NCBI GenBank assembly: GCA_036272915.1
Contig: DATAXV010000153.1
Coordinates: forward strand, 1-41,018
Reading direction: 5' to 3'
Source of the DNA: DATAXV01 sp036272915
Lineage (GTDB): Bacteria; Chloroflexota; Dormibacteria; Dormibacterales; Dormibacteraceae
DNA: 41,018 nucleotides
Below are positions 6,834 through 15,552 of this stretch, in pieces. Position numbers and translations under genes: made by a program. The notes under the pieces are model-generated. The model was not told the origin of the DNA, did not search any database, and saw only the letters and a list, made by a program, of their open reading frames with translations. The first letter of the stretch is position 1, and every line of letters begins with the position of its first letter.

Positions 6834-8547
6834 GGCTGACCAGCCTACCCAGGCCTTCGCCGCCACCTTCGCCGACGAGCTCTCCCGCTGCGGGGTGACG
6901 GCGATCTGCGTCGCCCCCGGCTCGCGGTCGGCGCCGCTGGCGATGGCCTTCGCCCGCCATCCCCGGCTCCGCGTCCTCGTCCACCTGGACGAGCGCTGCG
7001 CGAGCTTCTTCGCGCTCGGGCTGGCCAGGACCGAGGGGCGGCCGGTGGCGCTGCTCTGCACCTCCGGCACCGCCTCCGCCGAGTTCCACGCGGCGGTCAT
7101 CGAGGCCCACCACTCCCGGGTGCCGCTGATCGTCCTCACCGCCGACCGGCCGCCCGAGCTGCGCGAGGTCGGGGCCAACCAGGTCATCGATCAGGCGCGG
7201 CTCTACGGGAGCGCGGTGCGCTGGTACTTCGATCCCGGCCCGCCCGAGGAGCCGCGTGACGGCGGCCGCTTCTGGCGCCGTCTGGCGGCGCGCGCGGTGG
7301 CCGAGGCGACGGGTCCCGCGCCGGGCCCGGTGCACCTCAACCTCCCCTTCCGCGAGCCGTTGACGCCACCGCCCGGCACCGTTCCCGAGCCGCTGCCCGC
7401 GCTCGGCCCTCCCCTTCGCGTCGTCGCCTCCCGGCCGCTCCCGGACGAGGCGGATGTCGACCGGCTGGCCCTCGAGCTGGCGGCCGCCCGGCGGCCGCTG
7501 GTCGTGGCCGGCGGGCTGGAGGACGGGGAGCGGTGCCTGTCCGCGCTGGAGCGGCTGCAGCGGGTGCTCGGGGCGCCGTTGCTGGCGGAGCCGACGTCGC
7601 AGCTGCGGCGCCGGGGCCTTCCCGGGCTGATCGCCGCCTACGACGCCATGCTGCGGGTCGCGCCCTGGGCCCAGGGGCACCGGCCGGACCTGGTCCTGCG
7701 ACTTGGCGGGGTGCCGACCTCGAAGGCGGTCGGCGAGTTCCTGGGGAGCGCCGGGACGCCCATGATCGAGGTCGATCCGGGTGGCGGCTGGCGCGACCCC
7801 GAGCTGCTCGCCGAGCAGATCCTCCGCTGCGATCCAGCGCTCCTGCTCGATGCCCTCGCCTCCCGCCTCGAGGGTCCGGGGGCCGGGTCCTGGCTGGCGG
7901 ACTGGGAGCTGGCCGACCGTGCCGCCCAGGCGGCCCTGGCCGCGGCCCTCGAGTCGGCGTCCCTCCACGAGGGGCACGTCGTCCGGGCGCTGGCCGACGC
8001 CCTTCCTCGCGATGCGCGGCTGCTGGTCGGCTCGAGCATGCCCATCCGCGACGTCGATGCCTTCTGGCCGGCGACCTCGGGTGACGTCCACCTCTCCGGC
8101 AACCGCGGGGCGAGCGGCATCGACGGCGTCGTCTCCACCGCCATGGGCGCCGCCGCCGGCGGATCCCGGCTCGGGGCGGTGCTGCTCGGCGACCTCAGCC
8201 TGTATCACGACATGAACGGCCTCTGGGCGATCGGACGCCACCGCCTCGCCCCCCTGATCGTGGTCCTCGACAACAACGGCGGCGGGATCTTCCACGGCCT
8301 CCCCCAGGCCCGGCACGGCGACGTTTTCGAGGAGCTCTTCGGGACGCCGTTGGGACTGCGCCTGGAGGACGTGGCGCGGCTCTACGACCTGCCCTTCCAC
8401 CTGGTCGAGTCGCCGGCCGACCTGGCCGGGACGCTCGCCCGGGCCCTGGCCGGGACGCCGGCGATGGTCTGCGCGCGCTTCACCCGGCAGGACAGCGCCG
8501 AGGCCCACCGGGCGGCGTGGGCGGCGGTGGCGGCAGCGCTCGCCTGA
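6832..8547 (+). CDS. menD: 2-Succinyl-5-enolpyruvyl-6-hydroxy-3-cyclohexene-1-carboxylate synthase
   Basis: MenD is the thiamine-diphosphate enzyme that adds the decarboxylated succinic semialdehyde unit of 2-oxoglutarate to isochorismate. The 571 residues have the family layout: the N-terminal Pyr domain with VAPGSRSAPLA and CTSGTASAEF plus LTADRPPELRE, a middle domain, and a C-terminal PP domain with the TPP motif starting GDLSLYHDMNGL and ending DNNGGGIF. FRGASGIDG-like SGNRGASGID is also typical. The length is normal and no break is seen. It starts at an ATG with a perfect ribosome site, divergent from menH with overlapping start codons. Confidence 0.96.
   Translation: MADQPTQAFAATFADELSRCGVTAICVAPGSRSAPLAMAFARHPRLRVLVHLDERCASFFALGLARTEGRPVALLCTSGTASAEFHAAVIEAHHSRVPLIVLTADRPPELREVGANQVIDQARLYGSAVRWYFDPGPPEEPRDGGRFWRRLAARAVAEATGPAPGPVHLNLPFREPLTPPPGTVPEPLPALGPPLRVVASRPLPDEADVDRLALELAAARRPLVVAGGLEDGERCLSALERLQRVLGAPLLAEPTSQLRRRGLPGLIAAYDAMLRVAPWAQGHRPDLVLRLGGVPTSKAVGEFLGSAGTPMIEVDPGGGWRDPELLAEQILRCDPALLLDALASRLEGPGAGSWLADWELADRAAQAALAAALESASLHEGHVVRALADALPRDARLLVGSSMPIRDVDAFWPATSGDVHLSGNRGASGIDGVVSTAMGAAAGGSRLGAVLLGDLSLYHDMNGLWAIGRHRLAPLIVVLDNNGGGIFHGLPQARHGDVFEELFGTPLGLRLEDVARLYDLPFHLVESPADLAGTLARALAGTPAMVCARFTRQDSAEAHRAAWAAVAAALA
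6842..6847 (-). promoter_or_regulatory. -10 element of leaderless menH promoter, inside menD codons 4-6
   Basis: TAGGCT on the minus strand, eight bases before the menH ATG. It is embedded in the first codons of menD, so the menH promoter and the menD coding start occupy the same DNA. Confidence 0.55.
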
Positions 8548-8820
8548 GCGGCCGCCGTCCGGAGGGCGCCTCCTCCCGGTCTATCAGTCGGCCGTTCCGG
8601 TGGAGCGAGCGCAGCCGGGCGACGAGACGGTCAGCAACAGCGGCAGGCCCGTGAGCTCGATGCCGAGGGGAGGCCTGTCCTCGCTGCTCGAGGCGGCCAT
8701 GCCCGCCGGTCGGCGACCGGGATCCAGCCCCATCGGCCATCATCTCGACCTCGCGCTTCGCCCGCCGATCCGCGCCGGGCCGCCCCGGTGCCCGGACTGC
8801 ACGCGGGCCTTTGCGTTGGC

Positions 8821-8826
8821 TATGGT
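8821..8826 (+). promoter_or_regulatory. -10 element of lipoprotein gene promoter
   Basis: TATGGT, nine bases before the ATG at 8836. This is the same spacing as for menB, and no ribosome site lies between. The 288 bp upstream of this gene hold no convincing gene; only a small GGAGG/CCTCC hairpin is seen just after menD (8561-8573). Confidence 0.5.
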
Positions 8827-8835
8827 GGGCGGACC

Positions 8836-9861
8836 ATGCGCCGTCCACCGGTCCCCGTCCTGCTTGCCGCCGCGGTCTCACTGCTGGTGGCGGGCTGCTC
8901 GGTACCGTTCGCCGCGCCGTCCTCCTCGCCGGCGGCGAGGGCCAGCTGCTCGGCGCCGTGGCGTCCCTCCTCGGCGCCCTCCGCTCAGCTGACCAGCGCC
9001 GAGGCGGAGGCGGTCGTCCATCAGTGGTGGGATGCCACCGACGCCGCCGGCCAGAAGCTCCAGACCCTCAGCTGTGGGGTCTACGAGAGCCTGGACGACG
9101 GGCCCGAGCTGGCCATCAGCAGCACCGCCGACGCTATCCAGCGGCAGATCCACCGACCCTTCCAGAAGGCGTCCAACCCGATCGAGCAGCTGGAGGTGGT
9201 GGTGCCCAGTCAGGCCCGGTACCCGCAGTGGTTCCTGGCCGGCGTCGAGGACCACGTCATCGATCAGAGCACCGGTGCGGTCACCCAGCAGCAGGAGCTG
9301 GACTTCCTGGTCTTTGTGCGCCAGAGCGCAACTGCTCGGTGGCGCGACTTCTCGGAGACGACCATCAACGACGCCTCGCTGGGACCCTTCGCCGAGGATC
9401 AGCAGGGCTACGTGACGGGGTCCCCAGGGCCCCTTGCCCAGTCGCCCTCGGCGCTGCCCGGCGAGTACATGACGTTCCTGCGAAGCGCCGGCCGCCAGAA
9501 CCAGCAGCTCTTCGCCCCGGGTGACCAGACCACCGGCCTGACCCCGGACCTGAGCCCCCAGAAGCACGTCTACTACACCTACTCGAAGGCGTCCTACCCG
9601 GAGTTTGTACTGCCCCGCGCCGGCGGCGGCGCCCTGGTCATCTTCGAGGTCCTCTGGCACTCGCACCTGCACGCGGGCCAGGGCAACTGCTACAACGACG
9701 ACGATGGCAAGATGCCCGTCTACTTTCCTCCCGGCCGCTGGAACAAGATCGAGGTCGACTCGGTGATGCTCCGCTACGCGGTGGTGCCGAAGGGACACGG
9801 GCCGGTCTCGCTCTACGGTGACAACAGCCTGGTCCTGAGCCAGGGCTTCGACGCCTGCTGA
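8836..9861 (+). CDS. Secreted lipoprotein of unknown function (341 aa)
   Basis: The N-terminus MRRPPVPVLLAAAVSLLVAGC is a type II signal peptide with the lipobox LVAGC, so the protein should be lipid-anchored outside the membrane. A Ser/Pro/Ala-rich linker follows. The folded part has an initial helix (LTSAEAEAVVHQWWDATDAA) and then mainly beta-like sequence rich in aromatic residues (YPQWFLAGVEDHV, WRDFSETTIND). Layout resembles actinobacterial lipoproteins of unknown function; no enzyme motif is seen. The start is chosen at MRRPP because the signal peptide begins there; an upstream ATG 48 bases earlier would add an unlikely leader. The next gene follows after 20 bp with its own ribosome site, so the two may be co-transcribed. 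Confidence 0.85.
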   Translation: MRRPPVPVLLAAAVSLLVAGCSVPFAAPSSSPAARASCSAPWRPSSAPSAQLTSAEAEAVVHQWWDATDAAGQKLQTLSCGVYESLDDGPELAISSTADAIQRQIHRPFQKASNPIEQLEVVVPSQARYPQWFLAGVEDHVIDQSTGAVTQQQELDFLVFVRQSATARWRDFSETTINDASLGPFAEDQQGYVTGSPGPLAQSPSALPGEYMTFLRSAGRQNQQLFAPGDQTTGLTPDLSPQKHVYYTYSKASYPEFVLPRAGGGALVIFEVLWHSHLHAGQGNCYNDDDGKMPVYFPPGRWNKIEVDSVMLRYAVVPKGHGPVSLYGDNSLVLSQGFDAC

Positions 9862-9881
9862 GGCGCCAGAGGAGGAGAAGC

Positions 9882-12782
9882 GTGGACGAGATCGCGGGCT
9901 ACACGGTGGAACGGGTGCGGGACGTGCCCGGCGGCGGTCGCCTCTGGGAGCTCACCCACGAGCGCACCGGCGCCGCTCACGTCCACTTCGAGTGGGACGA
10001 CGACAACGACACCTTCGCCGTGCTCTTCCCGACCGTGCCCCGGGACTCGACCGGCGTCGCCCACATCCTCGAGCACATGATCTTCGCCGGGTCACGGCGA
10101 TACCCAACGCGCCTCCTCCCGGCCCTCGCCTCGCGCTCGCTCTCGACCTTCCTGAACGCGATGACGGCTCCGGCCTGGACCGTCTACCCGGTCGCCTCGC
10201 GCAACCGCGAGGACTTCTGGAACTTGACCTCGGTCTATCTCGACGCGGTCTTCTTCCCGCTCCTGACCGAGGACGCCTTCGACCAGGAGGGCTGGCGTCT
10301 GGAGTTCGCCGAGGCCTCCGACCCCAGGTCCGGCCTCCGCTGGAAGGGCGTCGTCTACAACGAGATGAAGGGGGCGATGGCCGCGCCGGGCGCGCTCATG
10401 GGCAGGGCCACCGGTCGGGCGCTCTTCCCCGGCACCACCTTCGCCGAGAACTCGGGCGGCAGCCCCGAGCACATCCCCGACCTCACCCTGGAGCAGCTGA
10501 GGGCCTTCCACGAGGAGCACTACCACCCCTCCAACGCGCGCTTCTTCTCCGCCGGGCGCGTCCCGCTGGCGGAGCTGGCGGCGCGGGTCGAGGAGCTCGC
10601 CCTGCGCCACTTCGACCGTCTCGAGGTGGACACGTCGGTGCCCGACGTCGACCGCTTCCAGAGCCCGCGGCGGCTCAGCGTGCCCCTGGCCGTCCCCGAC
10701 GGCGACGCCAAGGGTCAGGCGCTGGTCGGCTGGGTCACCAGGGCGCGCATCGACGAGTCCGCCCGGATGCTCGCCCTGCAGGTGCTCACCGAGGCGCTGC
10801 TGGTGGGTCAGGCGGCGCCGCTGCGCCGCGCGCTCATCGACTCCGGCCTGGGCTCGGCGCTGGCCGACGGGACCGGCTTCCAGAGCTGGTACCCGGAGCC
10901 GGTGTTCGGCGCCGGCCTCAAGGACGTGCCCCGGGGTCGGGAGGGGGAGGTCGACGAGCTGGTCCGGGCCTCGCTGAAGCGGATCGCCGAGGAGGGCCTC
11001 GACCCGGAGCTGGTGGACGGAGCCGTCGACCGGCTCGAGTTCCAGGTCAGGGAGCGGTCCAACGTCGGCGTGCCCTACGGGATTCGGCTGGTGAGCATGT
11101 TCTCGGCGGTGATGGCCTATGGCGGCGACCCCTTCAGCGAGCTCGACCCGGGGCCCGACCTGGCCGCCATGGCCGAGGCCCGCCGCCAGGACGGGTACCT
11201 GGAGTCGCTGATCTCGACCGAGCTGCTGGACAACCCGCACCGGGCGCTGATCGTGCTCGATCCCGATCCCGACCTCGAGCGTCGGCAGGACGATGACGAG
11301 CGCGAGCGCCTCAAGGCGATCGAGGTCTCCCTGGACGAGACCGCGACCCGCGCCATCGTCGCCCGCGGCGTCGAGTTCGCCGCGCTCCAGGGCGAGGCGC
11401 CGGATCCCTCCTGCCTCCCCATCCTCGACCTCCGCGCGGTGCGGCCCGAGGTGAGGGAGCCGGCCTGGGTGCAGCGGGTCGTGGCCGGGGTGCCGGTCTC
11501 GTTCTATCCCCAGCCGACGGCGGGCGTCACCTACTTCGACGTCCACTGCGACTTCGCCGCCCTGCCCGAGGCGCTGATCGACGACCTACGCCTCTTCTCC
11601 GCGATCCTGACCCAGACCGGGGTCGCCGGCCAGGACCACATCGCCCTCGCCCGCCGTATCGCCCGCGACACCGGAGGCGTCGGGGCCGGGGCCGACGTGC
11701 AGCCCATCCTCGACCCCATGGGCAGCCTCCGCTGGCTCACGATCGGCGGCAAGGCGCTGGCCCGCAAGCAGGGTCAGCTCCTCGGGATCATCGGCGACAT
11801 CATGGCCAGCGCCGTGTTCGAGCCGGCCCGGGTCGCCCAGGTGCTGGCCGAGCAGCGGACACGTATGGAGGCGAGGATCGCTCCTGCCGGCTCGGCCCTG
11901 GCCATGGGCCAGGCCCGCGCCCGCCAGGACGGCGGCCAGGCGCTCCGCGACCGGCTGTCCGGGCTGGGTGCGCTGGCCCGGCTGCGCGCCGCCGCCGAGA
12001 CGGGCGGAGCGGAGGGAGCCTCGGTCCGGCTCGGGGAGCTCCACCGAGCCCTCTTCTCCCGCGACCACCTCTGCGTCTGCGTGACCTGCGAGGAGGGCGC
12101 GATCGAGGAGATCGCCAGGCGGCTGGAGGAGGTTCTGGGCGCTCTTCCCGCCGGCGTCGGCGCCGCCGACCTGCCGCTGCCCGAGCCGCTTCCGGGCCGG
12201 GCCGTGGCGCGCACCGCGACCGTCCCCGTCGCCTACAACGCACGGGCCTTCGTCGGGCCTGGGTACGAGGACCCGGACGCGGCGCCGCTGCAGGTCGCCG
12301 CGCACCTCTCCCGGTCGACCTTCCTCTGGCGCGAGCTGCGGGAGCGCGGGGGAGCCTACGGCGCCCACGCCGACGCCAGCGGCCTCGGCTCCAGCTTCTG
12401 GTTCAACAGCTACCGCGACCCCCACATCGTCCGCACCTTCCGGATCTTCGACGAGGCCATCATCCGGCTCTGCGAGGGGCCGGTCGAGGACGAGGACCTG
12501 CAGGGCGCCATCCGCTCGGTGTGGCGGCAGCTCGACCCCACCGACTCGCCCGACTCGCGTGGCAGGAGCGCGTTCGTCCGCCGCATCGCCGGGCTCGATC
12601 CCGAGCTCCGGCTCGCGCACCGCGAGCGTGTCCTCGGCGTCACCGTCGAACAGATCCGCGAGGTCAGCGCGAAGTACCTCCGGAACCAGCCCGGCGTCAT
12701 CGCCACCGTGGCCGGCAACGCCAAGGTCGAGGAGGCGCTGGCCGAGGACCCCGAGCTCTTCGACGTCGTCGAGCCCGTCTGA
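9882..12782 (+). CDS. M16C zinc metalloprotease, PreP/insulinase-like
   Basis: A 966-residue protease of the presequence-protease subfamily. The inverted zinc motif HILEH is seen at residues 61-65 (GVAHILEHMIF), with the distal glutamate in VVYNEMKGAM near residue 165. The PreP hallmark block around SLSTFLNAMTAP and YPVASRNREDFWN is present. The length matches the fused two-half M16C architecture: the catalytic N-half, a linker with the M16C-associated domain, and an inactive C-half. The family degrades unfolded peptides inside a closed chamber. No signal peptide is visible, so it is cytosolic. The GTG start has a strong ribosome site (GGAGGAG, 9871-9877). Role in this organism: probably peptide turnover. 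Confidence 0.93.
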   Translation: MDEIAGYTVERVRDVPGGGRLWELTHERTGAAHVHFEWDDDNDTFAVLFPTVPRDSTGVAHILEHMIFAGSRRYPTRLLPALASRSLSTFLNAMTAPAWTVYPVASRNREDFWNLTSVYLDAVFFPLLTEDAFDQEGWRLEFAEASDPRSGLRWKGVVYNEMKGAMAAPGALMGRATGRALFPGTTFAENSGGSPEHIPDLTLEQLRAFHEEHYHPSNARFFSAGRVPLAELAARVEELALRHFDRLEVDTSVPDVDRFQSPRRLSVPLAVPDGDAKGQALVGWVTRARIDESARMLALQVLTEALLVGQAAPLRRALIDSGLGSALADGTGFQSWYPEPVFGAGLKDVPRGREGEVDELVRASLKRIAEEGLDPELVDGAVDRLEFQVRERSNVGVPYGIRLVSMFSAVMAYGGDPFSELDPGPDLAAMAEARRQDGYLESLISTELLDNPHRALIVLDPDPDLERRQDDDERERLKAIEVSLDETATRAIVARGVEFAALQGEAPDPSCLPILDLRAVRPEVREPAWVQRVVAGVPVSFYPQPTAGVTYFDVHCDFAALPEALIDDLRLFSAILTQTGVAGQDHIALARRIARDTGGVGAGADVQPILDPMGSLRWLTIGGKALARKQGQLLGIIGDIMASAVFEPARVAQVLAEQRTRMEARIAPAGSALAMGQARARQDGGQALRDRLSGLGALARLRAAAETGGAEGASVRLGELHRALFSRDHLCVCVTCEEGAIEEIARRLEEVLGALPAGVGAADLPLPEPLPGRAVARTATVPVAYNARAFVGPGYEDPDAAPLQVAAHLSRSTFLWRELRERGGAYGAHADASGLGSSFWFNSYRDPHIVRTFRIFDEAIIRLCEGPVEDEDLQGAIRSVWRQLDPTDSPDSRGRSAFVRRIAGLDPELRLAHRERVLGVTVEQIREVSAKYLRNQPGVIATVAGNAKVEEALAEDPELFDVVEPV

Positions 12783-13241
12783 CCGGCGCCCCAGGCGTGT
12801 CGCGACGGCTGGTCGGCCAGTCGTTGATGGCGGATCTCGCAAGCGCCGTCAACGTCCCGATGCGGTCGAAAGGGCCGACCTGGAGTCGCTGCGGTTCCCC
12901 CGGGCGCGAGGATAGAGACCCACGGCCTGGGCGAACCGAGGCCGGATCGCCGTGGCGGCGGTCTACATCGAATCCCGAACCTCCGCCAGCTCTCGGGCTG
13001 GGGGCCGGTGGTTCGGGCAGGTCACGATGTCCTCGTGCGGGCAGTTCAACCCCGGCCTCGATGAGATCGAGCGCCGACGGTAGGCGGCAAGGAACGCGCG
13101 GATGTCCGGCGCCGGCCGCCTTCCGGTGCCGCAGCACCGTGGAAGTCGCCCTATTTTGAGACACGGTCTGGGGGGGAGAAAGCTACTCGCGAGCAAGTCT
13201 TCTCGCATGCTGGGCGTCGGTGACGGCGGAGAGTGGATCGG
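12783..13241 (+). other. 459-bp stretch without a convincing gene
   Basis: No frame here has a recognisable domain together with a plausible start. A minus-strand frame (12963-13208) contains CPHEDIVTCPNH, a Cys/His pattern that could be a fragment of a degraded gene, but it lacks other support. A short TATTTTGAGACA stretch near 13154 stands out as AT-rich, and a run of seven G lies near 13170. A weak inverted repeat (GCGAG/CTCGC, about 13188-13207) lies downstream of the ferrochelatase stop and could help termination. Confidence 0.4.
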
Positions 13242-14183
13242 TCAGGAGGCGGCGGCCTGCCTTGCCCTCTCCTCGCGTCGGGCGACCTCGGCGAGGGCGC
13301 GGATGAAGGTGGGGGAGGTGTTGGGCAGCTCGATCCGGTGGAAGCGCAGCCCCGCCTCCTCGGCCTCCTCCCGAGCGGCGATGTCGATGTCGTAGAGGAT
13401 CTCGAGGTGGTCGGCGAGGAACTGGACAGGGACGACGAGCACCTCCTCGTGGCCCTCGGCCCGGATACCGGGGAGGAGGTCCTTGAGGTCGGGCTTGAGC
13501 CACTCCTCCGGGGTGTGACCCGCGCTCTGATACGCGAATTGCCAGCGGTCCCGCGGCAGTCCGGCGCGGTCGGCGATGAGGCCGACCGTCTCCATGATCT
13601 GGTCGATGTAGCCGGGGTCACGCTTCACCACCGCCTCGGGCAGGCTGTGGGCGGTGAGGATGACGGGGACCAGGTCCGGCCGGGAGGTCCGGGCCAGCGC
13701 CGCGTGTACGTTGTCGGCGACGACCTGGATGAACTCGGTGGTCCGATGCCAGGGACCGGCGATCCGGATCTCGGTTTCCGGCATGATGCGTTGCGCTGCG
13801 GCGCTCAGCGCCCGGCCGTAGCGGCCCATGATGATCGGTGAGTACTGCGGGGAGAGGATGATCCCCACGACCACCTCGACACCTTTGCCGTGGAGACGGC
13901 TGAGCGCCTCATCGATCGTCGGGTGCGAGTGGAGCATGCCCACCTCAACGGCATGACCGGGGCCGTCCTCGGCGTACAGCAGGTTCTGCAGGGCGACGCT
14001 CTGGGCCCTGGTGATCTCGACGAGGGGCGACCAGCCGACCAATTCGTAGCGGCGCCGGAACTCCTCGACCAGCTGCGGATCGGGGTCGCCTCCCCCGCGC
14101 ACGCTGCGAAGGTAGGGCTCGACCTCGTCGGCGCTCTGCGCCGACCCGAACGTCATCAGGATGATTCCGACCGCGGTGCTCAC
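13242..14183 (-). CDS. hemH: Ferrochelatase (coproporphyrin or protoporphyrin)
   Basis: Inserts Fe2+ into a porphyrin at the end of heme synthesis. The 313-residue protein matches the HemH/CpfC family: N-terminal VGIILMTFGSA (equivalent of the usual LLvNLGtP), LRSVRGGGDP, catalytic His179 in LTAHSLPEAV, and the Glu-containing block QSAGHTPEEWLKPDL. In Gram-positive-type lineages the enzyme usually works on coproporphyrin III, which is an inference here. The GTG start at 14183 keeps the first beta strand. It lacks a good ribosome site but has CAAGAT seven bases upstream, which fits a leaderless start; the internal ATG at 14156 would cut into the fold. No other heme gene is nearby. Confidence 0.92.
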   Translation of the reverse strand: MSTAVGIILMTFGSAQSADEVEPYLRSVRGGGDPDPQLVEEFRRRYELVGWSPLVEITRAQSVALQNLLYAEDGPGHAVEVGMLHSHPTIDEALSRLHGKGVEVVVGIILSPQYSPIIMGRYGRALSAAAQRIMPETEIRIAGPWHRTTEFIQVVADNVHAALARTSRPDLVPVILTAHSLPEAVVKRDPGYIDQIMETVGLIADRAGLPRDRWQFAYQSAGHTPEEWLKPDLKDLLPGIRAEGHEEVLVVPVQFLADHLEILYDIDIAAREEAEEAGLRFHRIELPNTSPTFIRALAEVARREERARQAAAS

Positions 14184-14272
14184 CTGCAAGATCTTGCCAT
14201 CCCGGCGAGGCCGAGTCCGGAAGCGACCGAAGCGGGTAAGGCACTCAGGCCGGTCTCGGCTACAACAACTGG

Positions 14273-14413
14273 ATGCAGAAGAGCGTCGGGCTTCTGCTCT
14301 CGCCGCTGCTAGGGCCGCTCCTCTTCGCCCTGGTGGCCCTGCCCATGCGCACACAGTTGGCCGGTGCCGGCACGGAGCGATTGACCGTGGTCCAATGGGG
14401 GCTGTTGAAATGA
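14273..14413 (+). CDS. Mini membrane protein (46 aa) translationally coupled to a lipoprotein
   Basis: The frame reads MQKSVGLLLSPLLGPLLF and continues through one long hydrophobic stretch (about residues 5-24), then a polar tail (RTQLAGAGTERLTVVQW). Its stop overlaps the start of the next lipoprotein gene in ATGA, the usual sign of translational coupling. A TACAAC hexamer (14261-14266) six bases before the ATG could be the -10 of a leaderless transcript. No family is recognised. It could be a membrane anchor or a leader peptide for the downstream lipoprotein; both are inference. Confidence 0.5.
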   Translation: MQKSVGLLLSPLLGPLLFALVALPMRTQLAGAGTERLTVVQWGLLK

Positions 14414-15174
14414 GTCGCCCGCTGCTTCTGCTCGGGTTTATTGCCCTCGTTATTGCCGGGTGCGGCCCGGTCGCGACCCAGGCGGCAGCGGCCGTCCCGA
14501 TGCCGAGCCCCAGTCCGGCGGTCGTGGCCTGCGCAGCACAAACCGGCGGTCTCCTCACCGCGAGCGAGATGGCTTCCACTCTTACCCAGGCTCCCGATCT
14601 CACCCAATGGAATGAGGGCGCCAGCCCAACGCTCGGGTTGTTGGGGAACGGTGACGCGAATTACCAGTCATTTGTGGGGCTATCGCAGAGGACCTTCTTG
14701 TGGACTGGACTTTACAGCGGTGAACCTCAGGAACTCGTTAGTGAGGCTTGGTCCGATCTGCACTATTCCGGAACTGTCCCAGTGGGGTTCATTCCGAGCA
14801 GCGGAGCATTGTTTGCCAGCTATCCGAGCAGTGTTTTCAGAATTGCCGAGGAGACAGAGGACTTCGGAACGATCGCGGAAGCGGAGAAGTGGATGGACGT
14901 TCAGCGAGCAAACAATCCTTCTAACACCGACCCTACTTCTCGGAATGGCGTGGAAAGCGACCTCACAGTTCCAATTGTCGGTGACGACACCTTCGCATAT
15001 CAGATTTCGAATGGACCTTCGGGGGACGTTTTGACGGACATCCAGGCGCGTGTAGGTACAGTCGTGGTGTCGGTTGGTATAGACAGCGGTCCCCAGGTCA
15101 ACGCGACCGCATCGGCGTCCGCGCTTCTACTGAGCTTGATGAGTAAAGAGCGATCTACGTGTCCTGGCATCTGA
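14410..15174 (+). CDS. Lipoprotein, possible PknH-sensor-like fold; lower GC than neighbours
   Basis: The 254-residue protein begins MSRPLLLLGFIALVIAGC, a signal peptide with lipobox VIAGC. The mature part starts with a Pro/Ser/Ala linker and one early cysteine (VVACAAQ), then LLTASEMASTLTQ, which recalls the first helix of the extracellular sensor domain of PknH-type kinases and related lipoproteins. This is weak similarity by eye. A cysteine near the C-terminus (STCPGI) could pair with the early one. Base composition is clearly lower in GC, with many A/T third positions, than all genes around it, which suggests recent transfer. It starts in the ATGA overlap with the 46-residue membrane protein. 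Confidence 0.8.
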   Translation: MSRPLLLLGFIALVIAGCGPVATQAAAAVPMPSPSPAVVACAAQTGGLLTASEMASTLTQAPDLTQWNEGASPTLGLLGNGDANYQSFVGLSQRTFLWTGLYSGEPQELVSEAWSDLHYSGTVPVGFIPSSGALFASYPSSVFRIAEETEDFGTIAEAEKWMDVQRANNPSNTDPTSRNGVESDLTVPIVGDDTFAYQISNGPSGDVLTDIQARVGTVVVSVGIDSGPQVNATASASALLLSLMSKERSTCPGI

Positions 15175-15241
15175 CCATGCCGTCGAAGTCGCCGAAAGTC
15201 GAGCACAAGTGCTGCCTGATCACAGTCAGCCCTGCAGTGGA

Positions 15242-15436
15242 TCAGCGATCCCCAGCGAGAAGGGTGAGCAGAGAGACCTGATCGGCTCGCCGCTCGATGT
15301 AGGCGCGCTGCTGGTGCGCGTGGTCCACGTAGCGGCGCCGACGATCGGAAGAGAGCACCGGCTGTCCACAGCCGCAGGCGCGGAGGCTGGCGGAACGTTC
15401 GCGGCGCGGACACGGAGCTGTCCGGAGGCGTTTGCG
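15242..15436 (-). pseudogene. Zinc-finger-like fragment without start codon
   Basis: A minus-strand frame just downstream of the HNH gene encodes CPRRERSASLRACGCGQPV followed by RRRRYVDHAHQQRAYIERR. This resembles small zinc-ribbon proteins of phages and actinobacteria (CxxCGRP, then RRRKYCSxACRQRAYRRR), but the second cysteine pair is replaced by Asp/His. No ATG, GTG or TTG lies upstream in frame; a plausible upstream piece (GWLLERRQDRRRFLRL) sits in a different frame directly behind the HNH stop. Best read as a decayed gene with a frameshift. Little else is seen in 15175-15552. Confidence 0.35.
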
Positions 15437-15552
15437 GGCCTCTCCGTGGCTCTCAGCGCGTCGCCATCCAGGCGGAGGAATCGCCGGCGGTCCTGGCGTC
15501 GCTCGAGGAGCCAGCCGGGCAGGGGATCGGAGTCGTCGACGAGGGAGAGCTG

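Noticed and set aside
5941..8508. Very long minus-strand open frame opposite menH and menD
   Set aside because: It is produced by the GC-rich third positions of menD; it is Arg/Gly/Pro-rich without domains, and menD and menH are clear on their own.
8561..8573. GGAGG/CCTCC hairpin as menD terminator
   Set aside because: A five-base stem with a three-base loop and no T-run is too common in GC-rich DNA to call.
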